Assembly (NCBI GenBank): GCA_964496475.1
Contig: CAZBZS010000017.1
Location: 1-42,926 of the forward strand
DNA length: 42,926 bases
Reading direction: 5' to 3'
Origin: JASLPR01 sp964496475
GTDB taxonomy: Bacteria > Chloroflexota > UBA11872 > VXNJ01
The translations under genes and the position numbers were made by a program. The notes below the pieces were generated by a model. It worked only from the letters and a program-made list of their open reading frames with translations. It was not told where the DNA came from and made no database searches. This document shows, in pieces, positions 9,546 to 18,400 of this stretch (positions within the stretch are counted from its first letter, which is position 1; each line of letters begins with the position of its first letter).

Positions 9546-9562
9546 ACACTGAGTTACAGTGT
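9546..9562. promoter_or_regulatory. 17-bp dyad between divergent lutBA and macrodomain genes
   Basis: ACACTG, spacer AGTTA, CAGTGT is a perfect 6-bp inverted repeat abutting the first possible lutBA ATG and 28 bases ahead of the macrodomain start. Lactate genes are commonly controlled by GntR-type repressors that bind short dyads, so an operator is plausible; no regulator gene is in the window. Confidence 0.35.
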
Positions 9563-9590
9563 GGGCGAAGGTCGCAAGAGAGTTTCAGAT

Positions 9591-10161
9591 TTGGTACATA
9601 TCGAGGTAGAGGGCACGAGGATCGTAATCCTCCAGGGTGACTTAACGGTTCAAGAGGTGGGATGTTCTCGTCAACGCGGCGAATGAACGGCTGCGGGGCG
9701 GTGGGGGTGTGGACGGCGCGATCCACCGGATTGGGGGTCAGGCGGTCACGGATGAATGCGATTTCATCAGGGAGCAGCAAGGTAGCTGCCCCACGGGGCA
9801 GGCTGTGATTACCACTGCGGGAGAGCTGCCCGCGAAGCATGTCATCCACGCGGTCGGCCCGGTCTGGACTGGTGGCGACCGTGACGAGGATCAGTTGCTC
9901 GCCTCGGCCTATGAAGAAAGCCTGAAGTTGGCCAGATCGCACGGTTTGAAATCCGTCGCGATCGCCGCGATCAGCACTGGTGATTACGGTTGCTCGGGGG
10001 TACGAGCTGTACGAATCGCTCTGGACGCCGCGGTCGGTTTTGGGCGAGTGGGCGGACTAGACGACATCCGCCTGGTGCTGTTCACAAGTATTCTTTGTGA
10101 TGATTACGCGCCGCTGGCGCTGTCGGAATACAGCGCGATCGAGAACCAATCAGCCGGCTGA
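9591..10161 (+). pseudogene. Macrodomain protein (ADP-ribose binding / deacylase type), one frameshift
   Basis: Family members bind ADP-ribose or hydrolyse O-acetyl-ADP-ribose or ADP-ribosyl esters. The first part (from TTG 9591 or an upstream start) reads VHIEVEGTRIVILQGDLTVQEV, the usual first strands plus the GDIT-like motif. At 9657-9661 an extra base breaks the frame; the following frame reads DVLVNAANERLRGGGGVDGA, the glycine-rich catalytic loop with its Asn. Without the shift the gene would be one ~190-residue macrodomain, including AISTGDYG near the C-terminus (usual form ISTGxYG). The upstream frame runs into TGA at 9684. A GTG at 9709 could restart translation but would lose the ligand-binding first strand and most of the Asn loop. 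It ends two bases before the aminotransferase start, so it probably heads that operon. Confidence 0.8.
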
Positions 10162-10163
10162 AG

Positions 10164-11099
10164 GTGGATGTGCCGAGCAAACGTCTCGCATGGCTGAACG
10201 GACGATTCGTTCCTGAATCCGAGGCAGGATTTTCGGTGTTCGACTCCGGCGTGACCGGCGGCCGGATGGTATTCGAAACCTCCAGGACATTTGGCGGCCG
10301 TCCGTTTTACCTAGAAGAGCGTCTGATCCGCCTTATAGATTCGATGAGAATGGCCGGCATCACCTCCGAGCTGGATGCGGTAGCAATGACTGCGGCAACA
10401 TTCGAAACGGTGGAGGTGAACAGGGCGGAATTCGGGTGGGGTGAGGACTTCATCATCACCCACAACGTTTCTGGGGGAATTCCCGCCAATTTGGCCCGGG
10501 AGACGGGGCTCCGTGCCGGGGCAAACACGTCGATTCATCTTTGGCCGCTCCGGGACTGGCACGCGGAACGAGCCGGATGGTACGACTCCGGCGTCCGCGC
10601 CGTGATCACCGCACGACCCGATTCGCCGGCCACAGTGCTGGATCCCGCCATGAAACATCGCAACCGGCTAGCCTTCCATCTCGCCGAGAAAGCGGCACAA
10701 GAGAAGGATGAAGAAGCGTGGGCACTGCTCGCCGACGCTACGGGCCGGATAACGGAAGGCACGACCGCGAACTTCATGCTGGTCAGCGAGGGGACTTTGC
10801 TTTCGCCACCGGTGGACGTGGCGCTGCCCGGGATAACTCGGCGAGTCATAGTCGATCTGGCTAGGAAAGCAGGGATCCGGTTCGAGGAGCGGCAGCTTGG
10901 CAACCGTGATATTGACGGAGCCGAAGAGGCATTTTTCTGCGCTTCGACATTCGTGATAATGCCGGTGGCCAGTATTGACGGTCGCCCGCCCAGCGAAGTG
11001 GTTCCGGGACCGGTTACCCGCCTTTTGATGAATGATTTCAGCGATCTGGTGGGACTGGATTTTGTGGCCCAAGGAAAGCATTATGCGGGCCTGACGTAG
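10164..11099 (+). CDS. PLP-dependent class IV aminotransferase (BCAT / D-amino acid aminotransferase / ADC lyase family)
   Basis: Predicted fold-type IV PLP enzyme, cytoplasmic, 311 residues. It begins with the family's WLNGRFVPESEAGFSVFD strand and SRTFGG loop. The PLP lysine is probably in AMKHRNRLAFHLA (~residue 158). The EGTTANFMLV segment (~197) and the ALPGITRRVI phosphate-binding helix follow. Members transaminate branched-chain or D-amino acids or release pyruvate from aminodeoxychorismate; sequence alone does not choose. A branched-chain role would fit the ilvD gene 7 kb away, but that is weak. Two GTG starts are possible: 10164, or 10170 with AAGG five bases upstream. Lies 2 bases after the macrodomain gene and 35 before the SMP-30 gene, so co-transcription is likely. 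Confidence 0.85.
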   Translation: MDVPSKRLAWLNGRFVPESEAGFSVFDSGVTGGRMVFETSRTFGGRPFYLEERLIRLIDSMRMAGITSELDAVAMTAATFETVEVNRAEFGWGEDFIITHNVSGGIPANLARETGLRAGANTSIHLWPLRDWHAERAGWYDSGVRAVITARPDSPATVLDPAMKHRNRLAFHLAEKAAQEKDEEAWALLADATGRITEGTTANFMLVSEGTLLSPPVDVALPGITRRVIVDLARKAGIRFEERQLGNRDIDGAEEAFFCASTFVIMPVASIDGRPPSEVVPGPVTRLLMNDFSDLVGLDFVAQGKHYAGLT

Positions 11100-11134
11100 C
11101 GGGGAGCCAGAGCGGCAAGCAAGGAGCCTGCAAG

Positions 11135-12013
11135 GTGGCCTGGGATTTCGAACTCATTGAGGACGGCTTTTCATTGACCGAGGGACCGGCCTGGGATGGA
11201 TCCGGATTGCTCTTCACCGACATCAATAACAGCCGCGTCATGAGATACGACCCTGAGTCCGGCGGGATAACCGTTTTCCGGGAGAAGACCGAGCGGACCA
11301 ACGGATTGATGTTCGATAATGACGGGCGGCTTTATGGCTGTTCGCAAAATCGCGGGGCGATAGTACGTTTTGAGCAGGACGGGTCCATGAGGACGATCGC
11401 TGGCAAATATGAAGGTAAGCGGCTGAACAGTCCTAATGATATGGCCATCGATGATCGAGGCAGGATTTGGTTTACGGACCCGCGCTACGACGATCTGGCG
11501 CCGCCGGCGGAACTCGAGCATATGTCGGTGTACCGGCTTGATGCAGGAGCTGGCGACACGTGGAAAATCGAGCGGGTGACGTACGACACGACCAGGCCGA
11601 ACGGCATCCTGGTATCACCGGATCAGAGCGAGCTCTTCGTCTCCCAGGCGGGGCCTACACAACACGAGAAGCAGGAGCTGCGGGCATATCCCATCCGAGA
11701 TACCGGCGTCCTCGGCCGACCGCGCATAGTGCACAACTTTCACCCTCATCGGGCGATCGACGGTATGTGCTTCGATTCCAACGGACACATTATCGCCGCG
11801 GCGGGAAACTCAGCCGGCGGGCCGGGTCCAATGGTGTACGTGCTTGAGCAATCCGGGCGTATTCTCGAAACCCATCCAACTCCGGTCGACAGCCCGACCA
11901 ACGTGACCTTCGGCGGGTCCGACCTCTCCACTCTCTATCTGACGACCATCGAGGGACACCTGTTTCGGGCCGATACCGACCGGTGCGGACTGCTGCATTT
12001 TCCGAAGTCCTGA
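11135..12013 (+). CDS. SMP-30/gluconolactonase/LRE-like six-bladed beta-propeller hydrolase
   Basis: Predicted metal-dependent lactonase-like protein of 292 residues, normal length for the family. Metal-ligand positions can be followed: Glu in LTEGPAWD (~residue 16), Asn in LNSPNDMAID (~100) and Asp in AIDGMCFDSNG (~210). Repeated propeller strands (GLLFTDINNSRVMRYDP, GRIWFTDPRY, FVSQAG) are visible. No signal peptide, so probably cytoplasmic. GTG start at 11135 with AAGGAG about nine bases upstream. Last gene of the likely operon with the aminotransferase and macrodomain genes; gluconolactonase relatives often act on sugar lactones, but the substrate here is unknown. Confidence 0.88.
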   Translation: MAWDFELIEDGFSLTEGPAWDGSGLLFTDINNSRVMRYDPESGGITVFREKTERTNGLMFDNDGRLYGCSQNRGAIVRFEQDGSMRTIAGKYEGKRLNSPNDMAIDDRGRIWFTDPRYDDLAPPAELEHMSVYRLDAGAGDTWKIERVTYDTTRPNGILVSPDQSELFVSQAGPTQHEKQELRAYPIRDTGVLGRPRIVHNFHPHRAIDGMCFDSNGHIIAAAGNSAGGPGPMVYVLEQSGRILETHPTPVDSPTNVTFGGSDLSTLYLTTIEGHLFRADTDRCGLLHFPKS

Positions 12014-12052
12014 CGTAGGCCACAGTCGAGGGAGGGCGAGAGCTACCGGGGG

Positions 12053-12960
12053 CTAACGCGCGAGACGCCAACCGATGTCCGCACGCCCGCGCGGGCTCCG
12101 GCGTTGGGGTTAGATCTTCGAAACCGGTCTGGGTCGCCGAAGAGTCGTCGGCAGGCAGGCTGGCCGGAATTTGGGCTTGAGATACCAGCTCGGGCTCCGG
12201 TTCGATTGGCGGGAGGGTCGGCGTCGATCCGGGTGGCGGCTGGTTCGCGTCCTGGTTCTCAGGGTCCTTCTGTTCGGGTGGGGTGATGTCCCTTTCTTCC
12301 AGGATGTCGCAATCGCTTCGATGACGACCAACTCCTCGGCCGTCGGCGGCTCTTCTACCGGCGGCTCCGGGTATTCACCACGCTCGACGACGGTCTTCTC
12401 ACCGGGCTCGACGATGACCTCCACATGGGAGACGCCACCGACTCCCACGCGGCCCTCGATCGATTTCCGGTTGGTTTCGCCGGTCTCTTCATCGATGCCG
12501 ACGGAGCAGATCGTTCCCCGCACCAGTCCGACGGAAGAACTGGTGCGAACGCTGTATGACGAGTCCGCATCGACGATTATGGAGACTCGGTTCATAGTGT
12601 TCCCGGCCACCTGGAAGAATTGAATATCAGTCTTGACAGTCTCCCGGGAGCCAAGCAGCTTCTCGACAACAATGTCGGCGCCTGGTTGAAGCAGCGACAC
12701 GGAAAGTCGAAGAAAATTGCGGCGGCTTCGGCATCGGGACCGACGCGAATGCGGTTCCCGGGGTGCAGTTTCTGATCGCTGAAGCCGGAGACGAATTCGG
12801 TCTGGCGGAAACCCAGTACCTCAACCTCGCCAGATCAAATGTCCAGGAGGGCCTGCGGCGGCTCGGCGGCAGCCGAGGACTGGCAAGCTGAGACGACCAA
12901 CATCGTGAAGAGGAAAATCGCGACGGCGAGCATGCCTCGGCCCGCGCGCAGACCCGCCAT
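12053..12960 (-). pseudogene. Disrupted FecR-like lipoprotein gene
   Basis: Reconstructed across frames. From ATG 12960 the protein opens with a lipoprotein signal peptide (positively charged start, ~14 hydrophobic residues, lipobox VSAC at Cys 26). It stops at TGA 12835-12837, yet the same frame goes on with SGEVEVLGFRQTEFVSG and HPGNRIRVGPDAEAA. Near 12703-12712 the sense moves to a second frame (SVSLLQPGADIVVEKLLGS, then VGLVRGTICSVGIDEE and VEVIVEPGEKTVV), which is the FecR-type beta-rich repeat with its VRGT signature. Near 12300 it moves to a third frame (DILEERDITPPEQKDPENQD, a Pro/Glu-rich tail). A TAG at 12053-12055 is a plausible original end. At least one nonsense change and two frameshifts argue for a decayed gene, though consecutive sequencing errors cannot be excluded. 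It would have been a surface-anchored protein. Confidence 0.7.
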
Positions 12961-13217
12961 TCAAGGTGTAGCCCGCGAAACGCGCTGAAACCTCCCCTTG
13001 GAGCGACCCGAGTGCGACTTTCCTCCGTTTATGTCAGTTCCTCCAGCCAAGTTCCCTGGTACCTCCCGAAGAGTTTCCCTCAAATACCCCCCGCACCGAT
13101 TAGTTCTAGGAGGCTTCTATGTGACGGGACCGCACAAATAAATCCACCCAGTTTATAGCCGGGGTGGCTCACTGCCCGCTGTTAAGCACAATACATTCTG
13201 TACATAATTAAATTCGG

Positions 13218-13922
13218 GTGAAAGCTGGTGAACTCTCCTTTGATCCGTTTGGCCGGCACAGAATGAAAAATCAAACCCGACGTTCACATGATGCTGAGTT
13301 CGCGCGCGGCTTGATGAAGAAATTCGTCGATTTGGTCAACCTTCAAATCAGATTGGAATATCGGCTCGACGAGTCCGGTTTGCTGATTTCGCACCAGGGA
13401 TCCACGGAGCACGCGTGGTTCGTCTGTTACCAGGGGGAGTCCCGGACGATTCGTTTCTATCGCCGGGATTTGCCCGAGGACTTGCGCGAGCGGCTGGCCG
13501 CACTCCCTGACGAGGCGCCGTTCGACGCCCCGGCCTTTGTCGAAGGTATTTTGGGGGCAAGGCTCGTAGAGAAGCACTGGACTGGGAGCGCCGCTGTGGT
13601 CCCACCCGGCGACCGGGCTAGCCATTCCTCGGATGCGCGTCGTCTGGGGCGGCATGACCTGGAGATCGCTCGCGGTACCGGATTTGCCGTGAGTGCCGAC
13701 AACCTCGCCGCGCTCTCACGCCGCGCGGAGGTGTGGGTACGGACTCTCCCCGAGTTCCGTCGGAAGGGTCACGCGAGGCAAGCCGTCGCAATCTGGGCCG
13801 ACGCGGTCCGCGATGCTGGCAAGGTCCCGTTCTATGGCTACTCTGCTGACAATATTGCGTCGCGGGCGCTCCTTCTCAGTCTGGGCGGACGTGATTTTGC
13901 AATGGTCGTTGCCTATACGTGA
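13218..13922 (+). CDS. GNAT-family N-acetyltransferase
   Basis: Predicted acetyl-CoA-dependent acyltransferase, substrate unknown. The C-terminal third is a standard GNAT core: EVWVRTLPEFRRKGHARQAV contains the acetyl-CoA pyrophosphate loop R-R-K-G-H-A (~residues 193-198), followed by PFYGYSADNIASRALLLSLGG, which matches the N-x-A-S-x-x-L motif. The N-terminal ~130 residues are not recognised and may be a lineage-specific or degenerate first domain. GTG at 13218 gives 234 residues; ATG at 13263 gives 219; neither has a clear ribosome site. The 257 bases upstream (12961-13217) are unusually AT-rich near 13125-13215 and probably hold its promoter. Converges on gltD. Confidence 0.8.
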   Translation: MKAGELSFDPFGRHRMKNQTRRSHDAEFARGLMKKFVDLVNLQIRLEYRLDESGLLISHQGSTEHAWFVCYQGESRTIRFYRRDLPEDLRERLAALPDEAPFDAPAFVEGILGARLVEKHWTGSAAVVPPGDRASHSSDARRLGRHDLEIARGTGFAVSADNLAALSRRAEVWVRTLPEFRRKGHARQAVAIWADAVRDAGKVPFYGYSADNIASRALLLSLGGRDFAMVVAYT

Positions 13923-13948
13923 ATTTGGGCTGTCGGGGTGTTGACCAA

Positions 13949-13999
13949 CGCCATTACGGGCTGCGCGGGCCGTCCGGCGCCGCTCAGCCCGTAATGGCG
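13949..13999. terminator. Long perfect hairpin between convergent GNAT gene and gltD
   Basis: CGCCATTACGGGCTG (13949-13963) is the exact reverse complement of 13985-13999, a 15-bp uninterrupted stem. Inside it, after one mismatch, four more pairs (13965-13968 with 13980-13983) close an 11-base loop. The right arm covers the last codons of gltD, whose stop lies at 13984-13986. It should fold on either transcript and is best read as a bidirectional terminator, although neither side has a good T-run. Confidence 0.6.
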
Positions 14000-15456
14000 G
14001 TCTTTGTAGCGGCGCTTGGAGGGAGGGGGCTCGAGTCCATCAGATATTCGTCAATGCCCTTTGCGGCGTCCCGACCGAGGGCGATCGCCCAGACGATCAG
14101 AGACTGTCCACGGGCCATATCACCGGCTGCGAAGACGCCAGGTACGCTGGTCATCGTGTTTGAGTCGACTGCCACATTCCCGCGTCCGTCCAACTCCACT
14201 CCGAGATCTTCCAGCATGCCGTTCGGTTCCGGCGAAAGGAAGCCCAGCGCGAGCAATACAAGCTGAGTCTCTAGCTCGAACCCGGATCCGGGTATTTCGT
14301 TCATCACCGGTCGCCCTGTCTCGTCGGGCGGTCCCCAGTCCAGACGCACGGCGTGCAATCTTTCGAGATCCCCATTCTTACCAGTGAACTTCTGGGTGAG
14401 GATGTCGTAGTCGCGAATACCACCTTCTTCTTGAGACGAAGATGTCCGCAGGATTAGGGGCCAGTACGGCCAAGGATTATTTGGCTGTCGTTCATCTGGC
14501 GGCTCCGGCAGCAGCTCGTACTGGTGAACCGACAGTGCCCCCTGGCGATGAGAGGTGCCGACGCAGTCGGAGCCCGTATCGCCTCCCCCCAACACGACCA
14601 CATGCTTTCCCCGAGCTGAAATTATCTGATCCTCCGGCAGCTGCTCTCCGGCGACGATACGATTCTGCTGGGACAGGAACGTTACTGCCGGGTGGATTCC
14701 TGACAGCTCACGACCGGGGATATCCAGGTCGCGGGCGAGGGTTGCTCCGCCCGCCAGCAAAAGGGTGTCGTATTCACGCCGCAGGTCATCCACGGGGATG
14801 TCGGCGCCCACGTTTACCCCGGTGCGAAACTCTATCCCCTCCTCGCGCATGAGGTTCACACGGCGATCCACGATGCGTTTTTCCAATTTGAATTCGGGGA
14901 TACCTAGAGCCAGCAGTCCGCCAATGTAATCAGCTCGTTCAAAAACGGTCACCAGGTGTCCGGCGCGGTTCAGTTGCTGGGCTGCGGCCAGCCCGGCCGG
15001 ACCGGAACCAACTATCGCCACCCGTTTGCCCGATCGGTCCAGGGGCGGCTCCGGAACTATCCAGCCTTCCTCGAAGCCGCGCTCGACAATCGCCTTTTCG
15101 ATGCTCTCGATTGTGACCGGGTCCATGTTGATCGCCAGCGTGCAGGAGGCCTCGCAAGGTGCGGGGCAGAGGCGGCCGGTGAACTCCGGGAAGTTATTTG
15201 TTGCAAGCAGGGTCTTCAGGGCTTCTCGCCACTGACCCGTGTACACGAGGTTGTTGAATTCGGGGATCAGATTCCCAAGCGGGCAGCCAACATGGCAGAA
15301 CGGCACTCCGCAAGACATGCAGCGGGCCCCCTGCGCCTGGATATCGGCCTCAGGCCACGGGGCGTAAATCTCCTTCCAGTCCGAGACACGATCCCGCGGT
15401 TTTCGCTGTTCTGGGAGCCGACGCTGGAATTCAAGGAATCCACCTGTCTTACCCGT
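13984..15456 (-). CDS. gltD: Glutamate synthase small subunit, apparent ACG start
   Basis: Beta subunit of NADPH-GOGAT: oxidises NADPH via FAD and passes electrons through 4Fe-4S clusters to GltB to make glutamate from 2-oxoglutarate and glutamine. Cysteines RCMSCGVPFCHVGCP and RLCPAPCEASC bind the clusters. Two Rossmann motifs follow, VAIVGSGPAGLAAAQ (FAD) and VVVLGGGDTGSD (NADPH), and GVFAAGDMARG closes the fold. The first ATG (15318) would remove the first cluster cysteine and ~46 conserved residues. The same frame upstream reads GKTGGFLEFQRRLPEQRKPRDRV, the normal GltD N-terminus, back to a TGA. No ATG, GTG, TTG or CTG exists there; an ACG at 15454-15456 sits exactly where family members have Met. 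That gives 490 residues, the usual size, and overlaps the gltB stop by 8 bases. Confidence 0.9.
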   Translation of the reverse strand, partial: TGKTGGFLEFQRRLPEQRKPRDRVSDWKEIYAPWPEADIQAQGARCMSCGVPFCHVGCPLGNLIPEFNNLVYTGQWREALKTLLATNNFPEFTGRLCPAPCEASCTLAINMDPVTIESIEKAIVERGFEEGWIVPEPPLDRSGKRVAIVGSGPAGLAAAQQLNRAGHLVTVFERADYIGGLLALGIPEFKLEKRIVDRRVNLMREEGIEFRTGVNVGADIPVDDLRREYDTLLLAGGATLARDLDIPGRELSGIHPAVTFLSQQNRIVAGEQLPEDQIISARGKHVVVLGGGDTGSDCVGTSHRQGALSVHQYELLPEPPDERQPNNPWPYWPLILRTSSSQEEGGIRDYDILTQKFTGKNGDLERLHAVRLDWGPPDETGRPVMNEIPGSGFELETQLVLLALGFLSPEPNGMLEDLGVELDGRGNVAVDSNTMTSVPGVFAAGDMARGQSLIVWAIALGRDAAKGIDEYLMDSSPLPPSAATKTAITG

Positions 15457-18400
15457 TGTAGATCAGCTCCATTGCCTGCAATTCTTCTTCCTCTGTACGG
15501 GCGGCACGTTCGGCCATTATCCGCTTGTAGTCGCGGGGCATAACCTTGACGAACCGAGTGAGACTGGTATCCCAATCGTCGATAATTGAGGCGGCGACGG
15601 TGCTACCAGTGAGTTCGTGGTGCTCTTCAAGAAGAGCCAGTAGATGTTCGACGTTTTCGGGGTCGGTTACATCCTCAAGATCGACCATTTCGAGGTTGCA
15701 GCGGCCCGGGAAGGTCCCGTCGGCGTCCCACACGTAAGCCGTACCTCCGCTCATGCCGGCGGCAAAGTTTCGGCCCGTAGGGCCGATGACCACCGCCACT
15801 CCCTCCGTCATATATTCGCAGCCGTGGTCGGCCACACCCTCCACTACGGTCTGGGCCCCGCTATTTCGAACGCAGAATCGCTCGCCGACCATACCCCGGA
15901 TGAACATTTTTCCACCGGTGGCTCCGTAAAGGATCACGTTGCCGGCGATTACGTTCTCCTCCGGGACAAACGTGGCCTCAGCTGGCGGAACCAGCACGAT
16001 GCGGCCGCCGGACATGCCCTTGCCAAAGTAGTCGTTGGCGTCGCCCTCGACTCGCATGTCCATTCCTCGGGCCAGAAACGCCCCGAAGGACTGGCCGGTG
16101 GACCCGCGGAAGCTGCATCGAATCGTGCCTTCCGGGAGTCCGTCCTCTCCATATCGCTTCGCAATTTCGCCGCTTAACATCGTGCCGATCGTTCGATTGG
16201 AATTCCGGATGGGTAGATTGATCTCTACCACCTTTTGCTGCTCCAGCGCTGACCGCGCCAGATCGATCAGCTTTCGGTCGAGCGCCTTATCCAGCCCGTG
16301 GTCCTGGGCCTGAGAATGGTGCCGGGCGAATTCCGGCGGCGCGTCGGCCGGCTGTACAAAATACGACAAATCGAGCCCCGACGCCTTCCAGTGGTCGATC
16401 GCCCGGCCGGCGTCGAGCAAGTCGACCCGTCCCACCATTTCGGCGATCGTTCTCACACCTAGCTCGGACATAATCTCTCGCAGATGCTCGGCGATCATGA
16501 AGAAGTAGTTGATAACGGCGTCGGGCGTGCCGGTGAAGCGCTTGCGTAACTCCGGATCTTGAGTGGCGATGCCCACGGAGCAGGTGTTTAGATGGCAGTT
16601 GCGCAGCATGATGCAGCCGAGGGTGATCAGCGGGCCGGTCGCGAAGCCAAATTCCTCAGCTCCGAGCAGGCAGGCGATCGCTACGTCTCGGCCGGTCTTC
16701 AATTGACCGTCGGTCTGGACAACGATGCGCCCCCGGAGATCGTTCTCAACCAGCACCCGGTGAGTCTCGGCGAGACCCAATTCCCAGGGTAAGCCAGCAT
16801 GTTTGATGGAACTTAGCGGCGAAGCTCCGGTTCCACCACTGCCGCCGCTAATCAGCACCACGTCACCATGCCCCTTGGCGACTCCGGCGGCTATGGTGCC
16901 GACCCCAACTTCGGCCACCAGCTTGACGTGAATCCGGGCCTCTGGGTTGACGTTTTTCAGGTCGTGGATGAGCTGGGCAAGATCTTCGATTGAATAGATG
17001 TCATGGTGTGGTGGCGGTGAGATCAGCTCTACTCCGGGCGTTGTGTGCCTGATCCAGCCTACGTATTCCTCGACCTTCCAGCCGGGCAACTGTCCGCCTT
17101 CGCCGGGTTTGGCGCCCTGGGCCATCTTTATTTGCAGGTCTGTGGCGTTGACTAGGTAATTGGTGGTCACCCCGAAACGTCCTGACGCGACCTGCTTAAT
17201 CGCGCTGGTACGGCGGTCGCCATTTTCGTCGGGCTTGTACCGGCGGTAATCCTCTCCACCTTCGCCCGAGTTGCTACGGCCGGAGATGCGATTCATTGCG
17301 ATGGCGAGCGTCTCGTGAGTCTCTTTGCCAATCGCACCGAGCGAAATCGCTCCGGTTGAGAATCTTTTCACAATCTCACTGGCCGGCTCAACTTCTTCCA
17401 GCGGAATCGGCTGATCCTTCTGGCATAGGCCCAGTAACCCTCGGATTGTGGATAGCTCCTGCTCTTCGCCGTCGTTTAATTTGGCGAATTGGCGGTAAAG
17501 GTCCATGTCGCGATCGCGAGCGGCTTGCTGCAACATCGCGATTGCGTCGGGACTGTACTTGTGCAGTTCCTGTCCCCGGACCCACTGGTACTGACCGCCC
17601 ATCGGAAGAGTGTCGGACGAGCGAATTCGCCGCTCTGGATACCCGCGCTGATGACGACGACGGGCCTCGTCCGCCAGTACGTCCATCCCCACACCGGAGA
17701 GCCGCGAGGGGGTCCACGTGAAGTAGCGATCGACGAAGGCGTGATCCAGGCCGACGGCCTCGAAGATCTGGGCTCCGCGGTAGCTCTGGAACGTGGAAAT
17801 GCCCATCTTGGACATCGTCTTAACCACGCCCTTCTGAGACGCCTTTATGTATCCTGCCGTCGCGGCTTCGGTACTAGCTCCATTCAGGGAGCCATCCCGG
17901 CAGAAGCCCTCCACCGTTTCCAGCGCCAGATACGGATTGATGGCGCCCGCGCCGTAACCGAGCAGTACGGCAAAGTGGTGAACTTCGCGAGGCTCTCCTG
18001 ATTCCAGGGCGATTCCGACCCGCATGCGTTCGCCTGCACGTATCAAGTGATGATGGACGCCGGCCACCGCCAGCAGGCTGGGTATCGGTATGTGGTCGGC
18101 GTCGACTGCACGGTCGCTGAGAACCAGGATCGTGCAGCCGTCTTCCACTGCCTGCGACGCCGCCCAGACAAGCTGGTCCATAGCGTTCTGTAAACCGTTT
18201 CGACCCGCGCCTCGCTCAAAGGCGATTGACAGTGTACGGGCTTTCAACCCGGGCTGATCTAGCCGCTTTACCTGCTCAATCTCGCGATTCGTCAGGATCG
18301 GCTGAGGTAGCCGAAGCTGGCGGCAGTGCTCTGGGGATTCATCGAATAGATTCTGTTCGGACCCGATGTAGGTCTCGGACGCGGTGACCAGCTCTTCGCG

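Noticed and set aside
12835..12837. TGA in the lipoprotein read as Trp or Gly (alternative code)
   Set aside because: Many intact genes here (gltD, ppdK neighbours, wecG overlaps) end in TGA, so TGA is a normal stop.
13116..13145. Good ribosome site followed by ATG-TGA (or a six-codon GTG frame)
   Set aside because: Too short to support as a gene; may be chance in an AT-rich promoter region.
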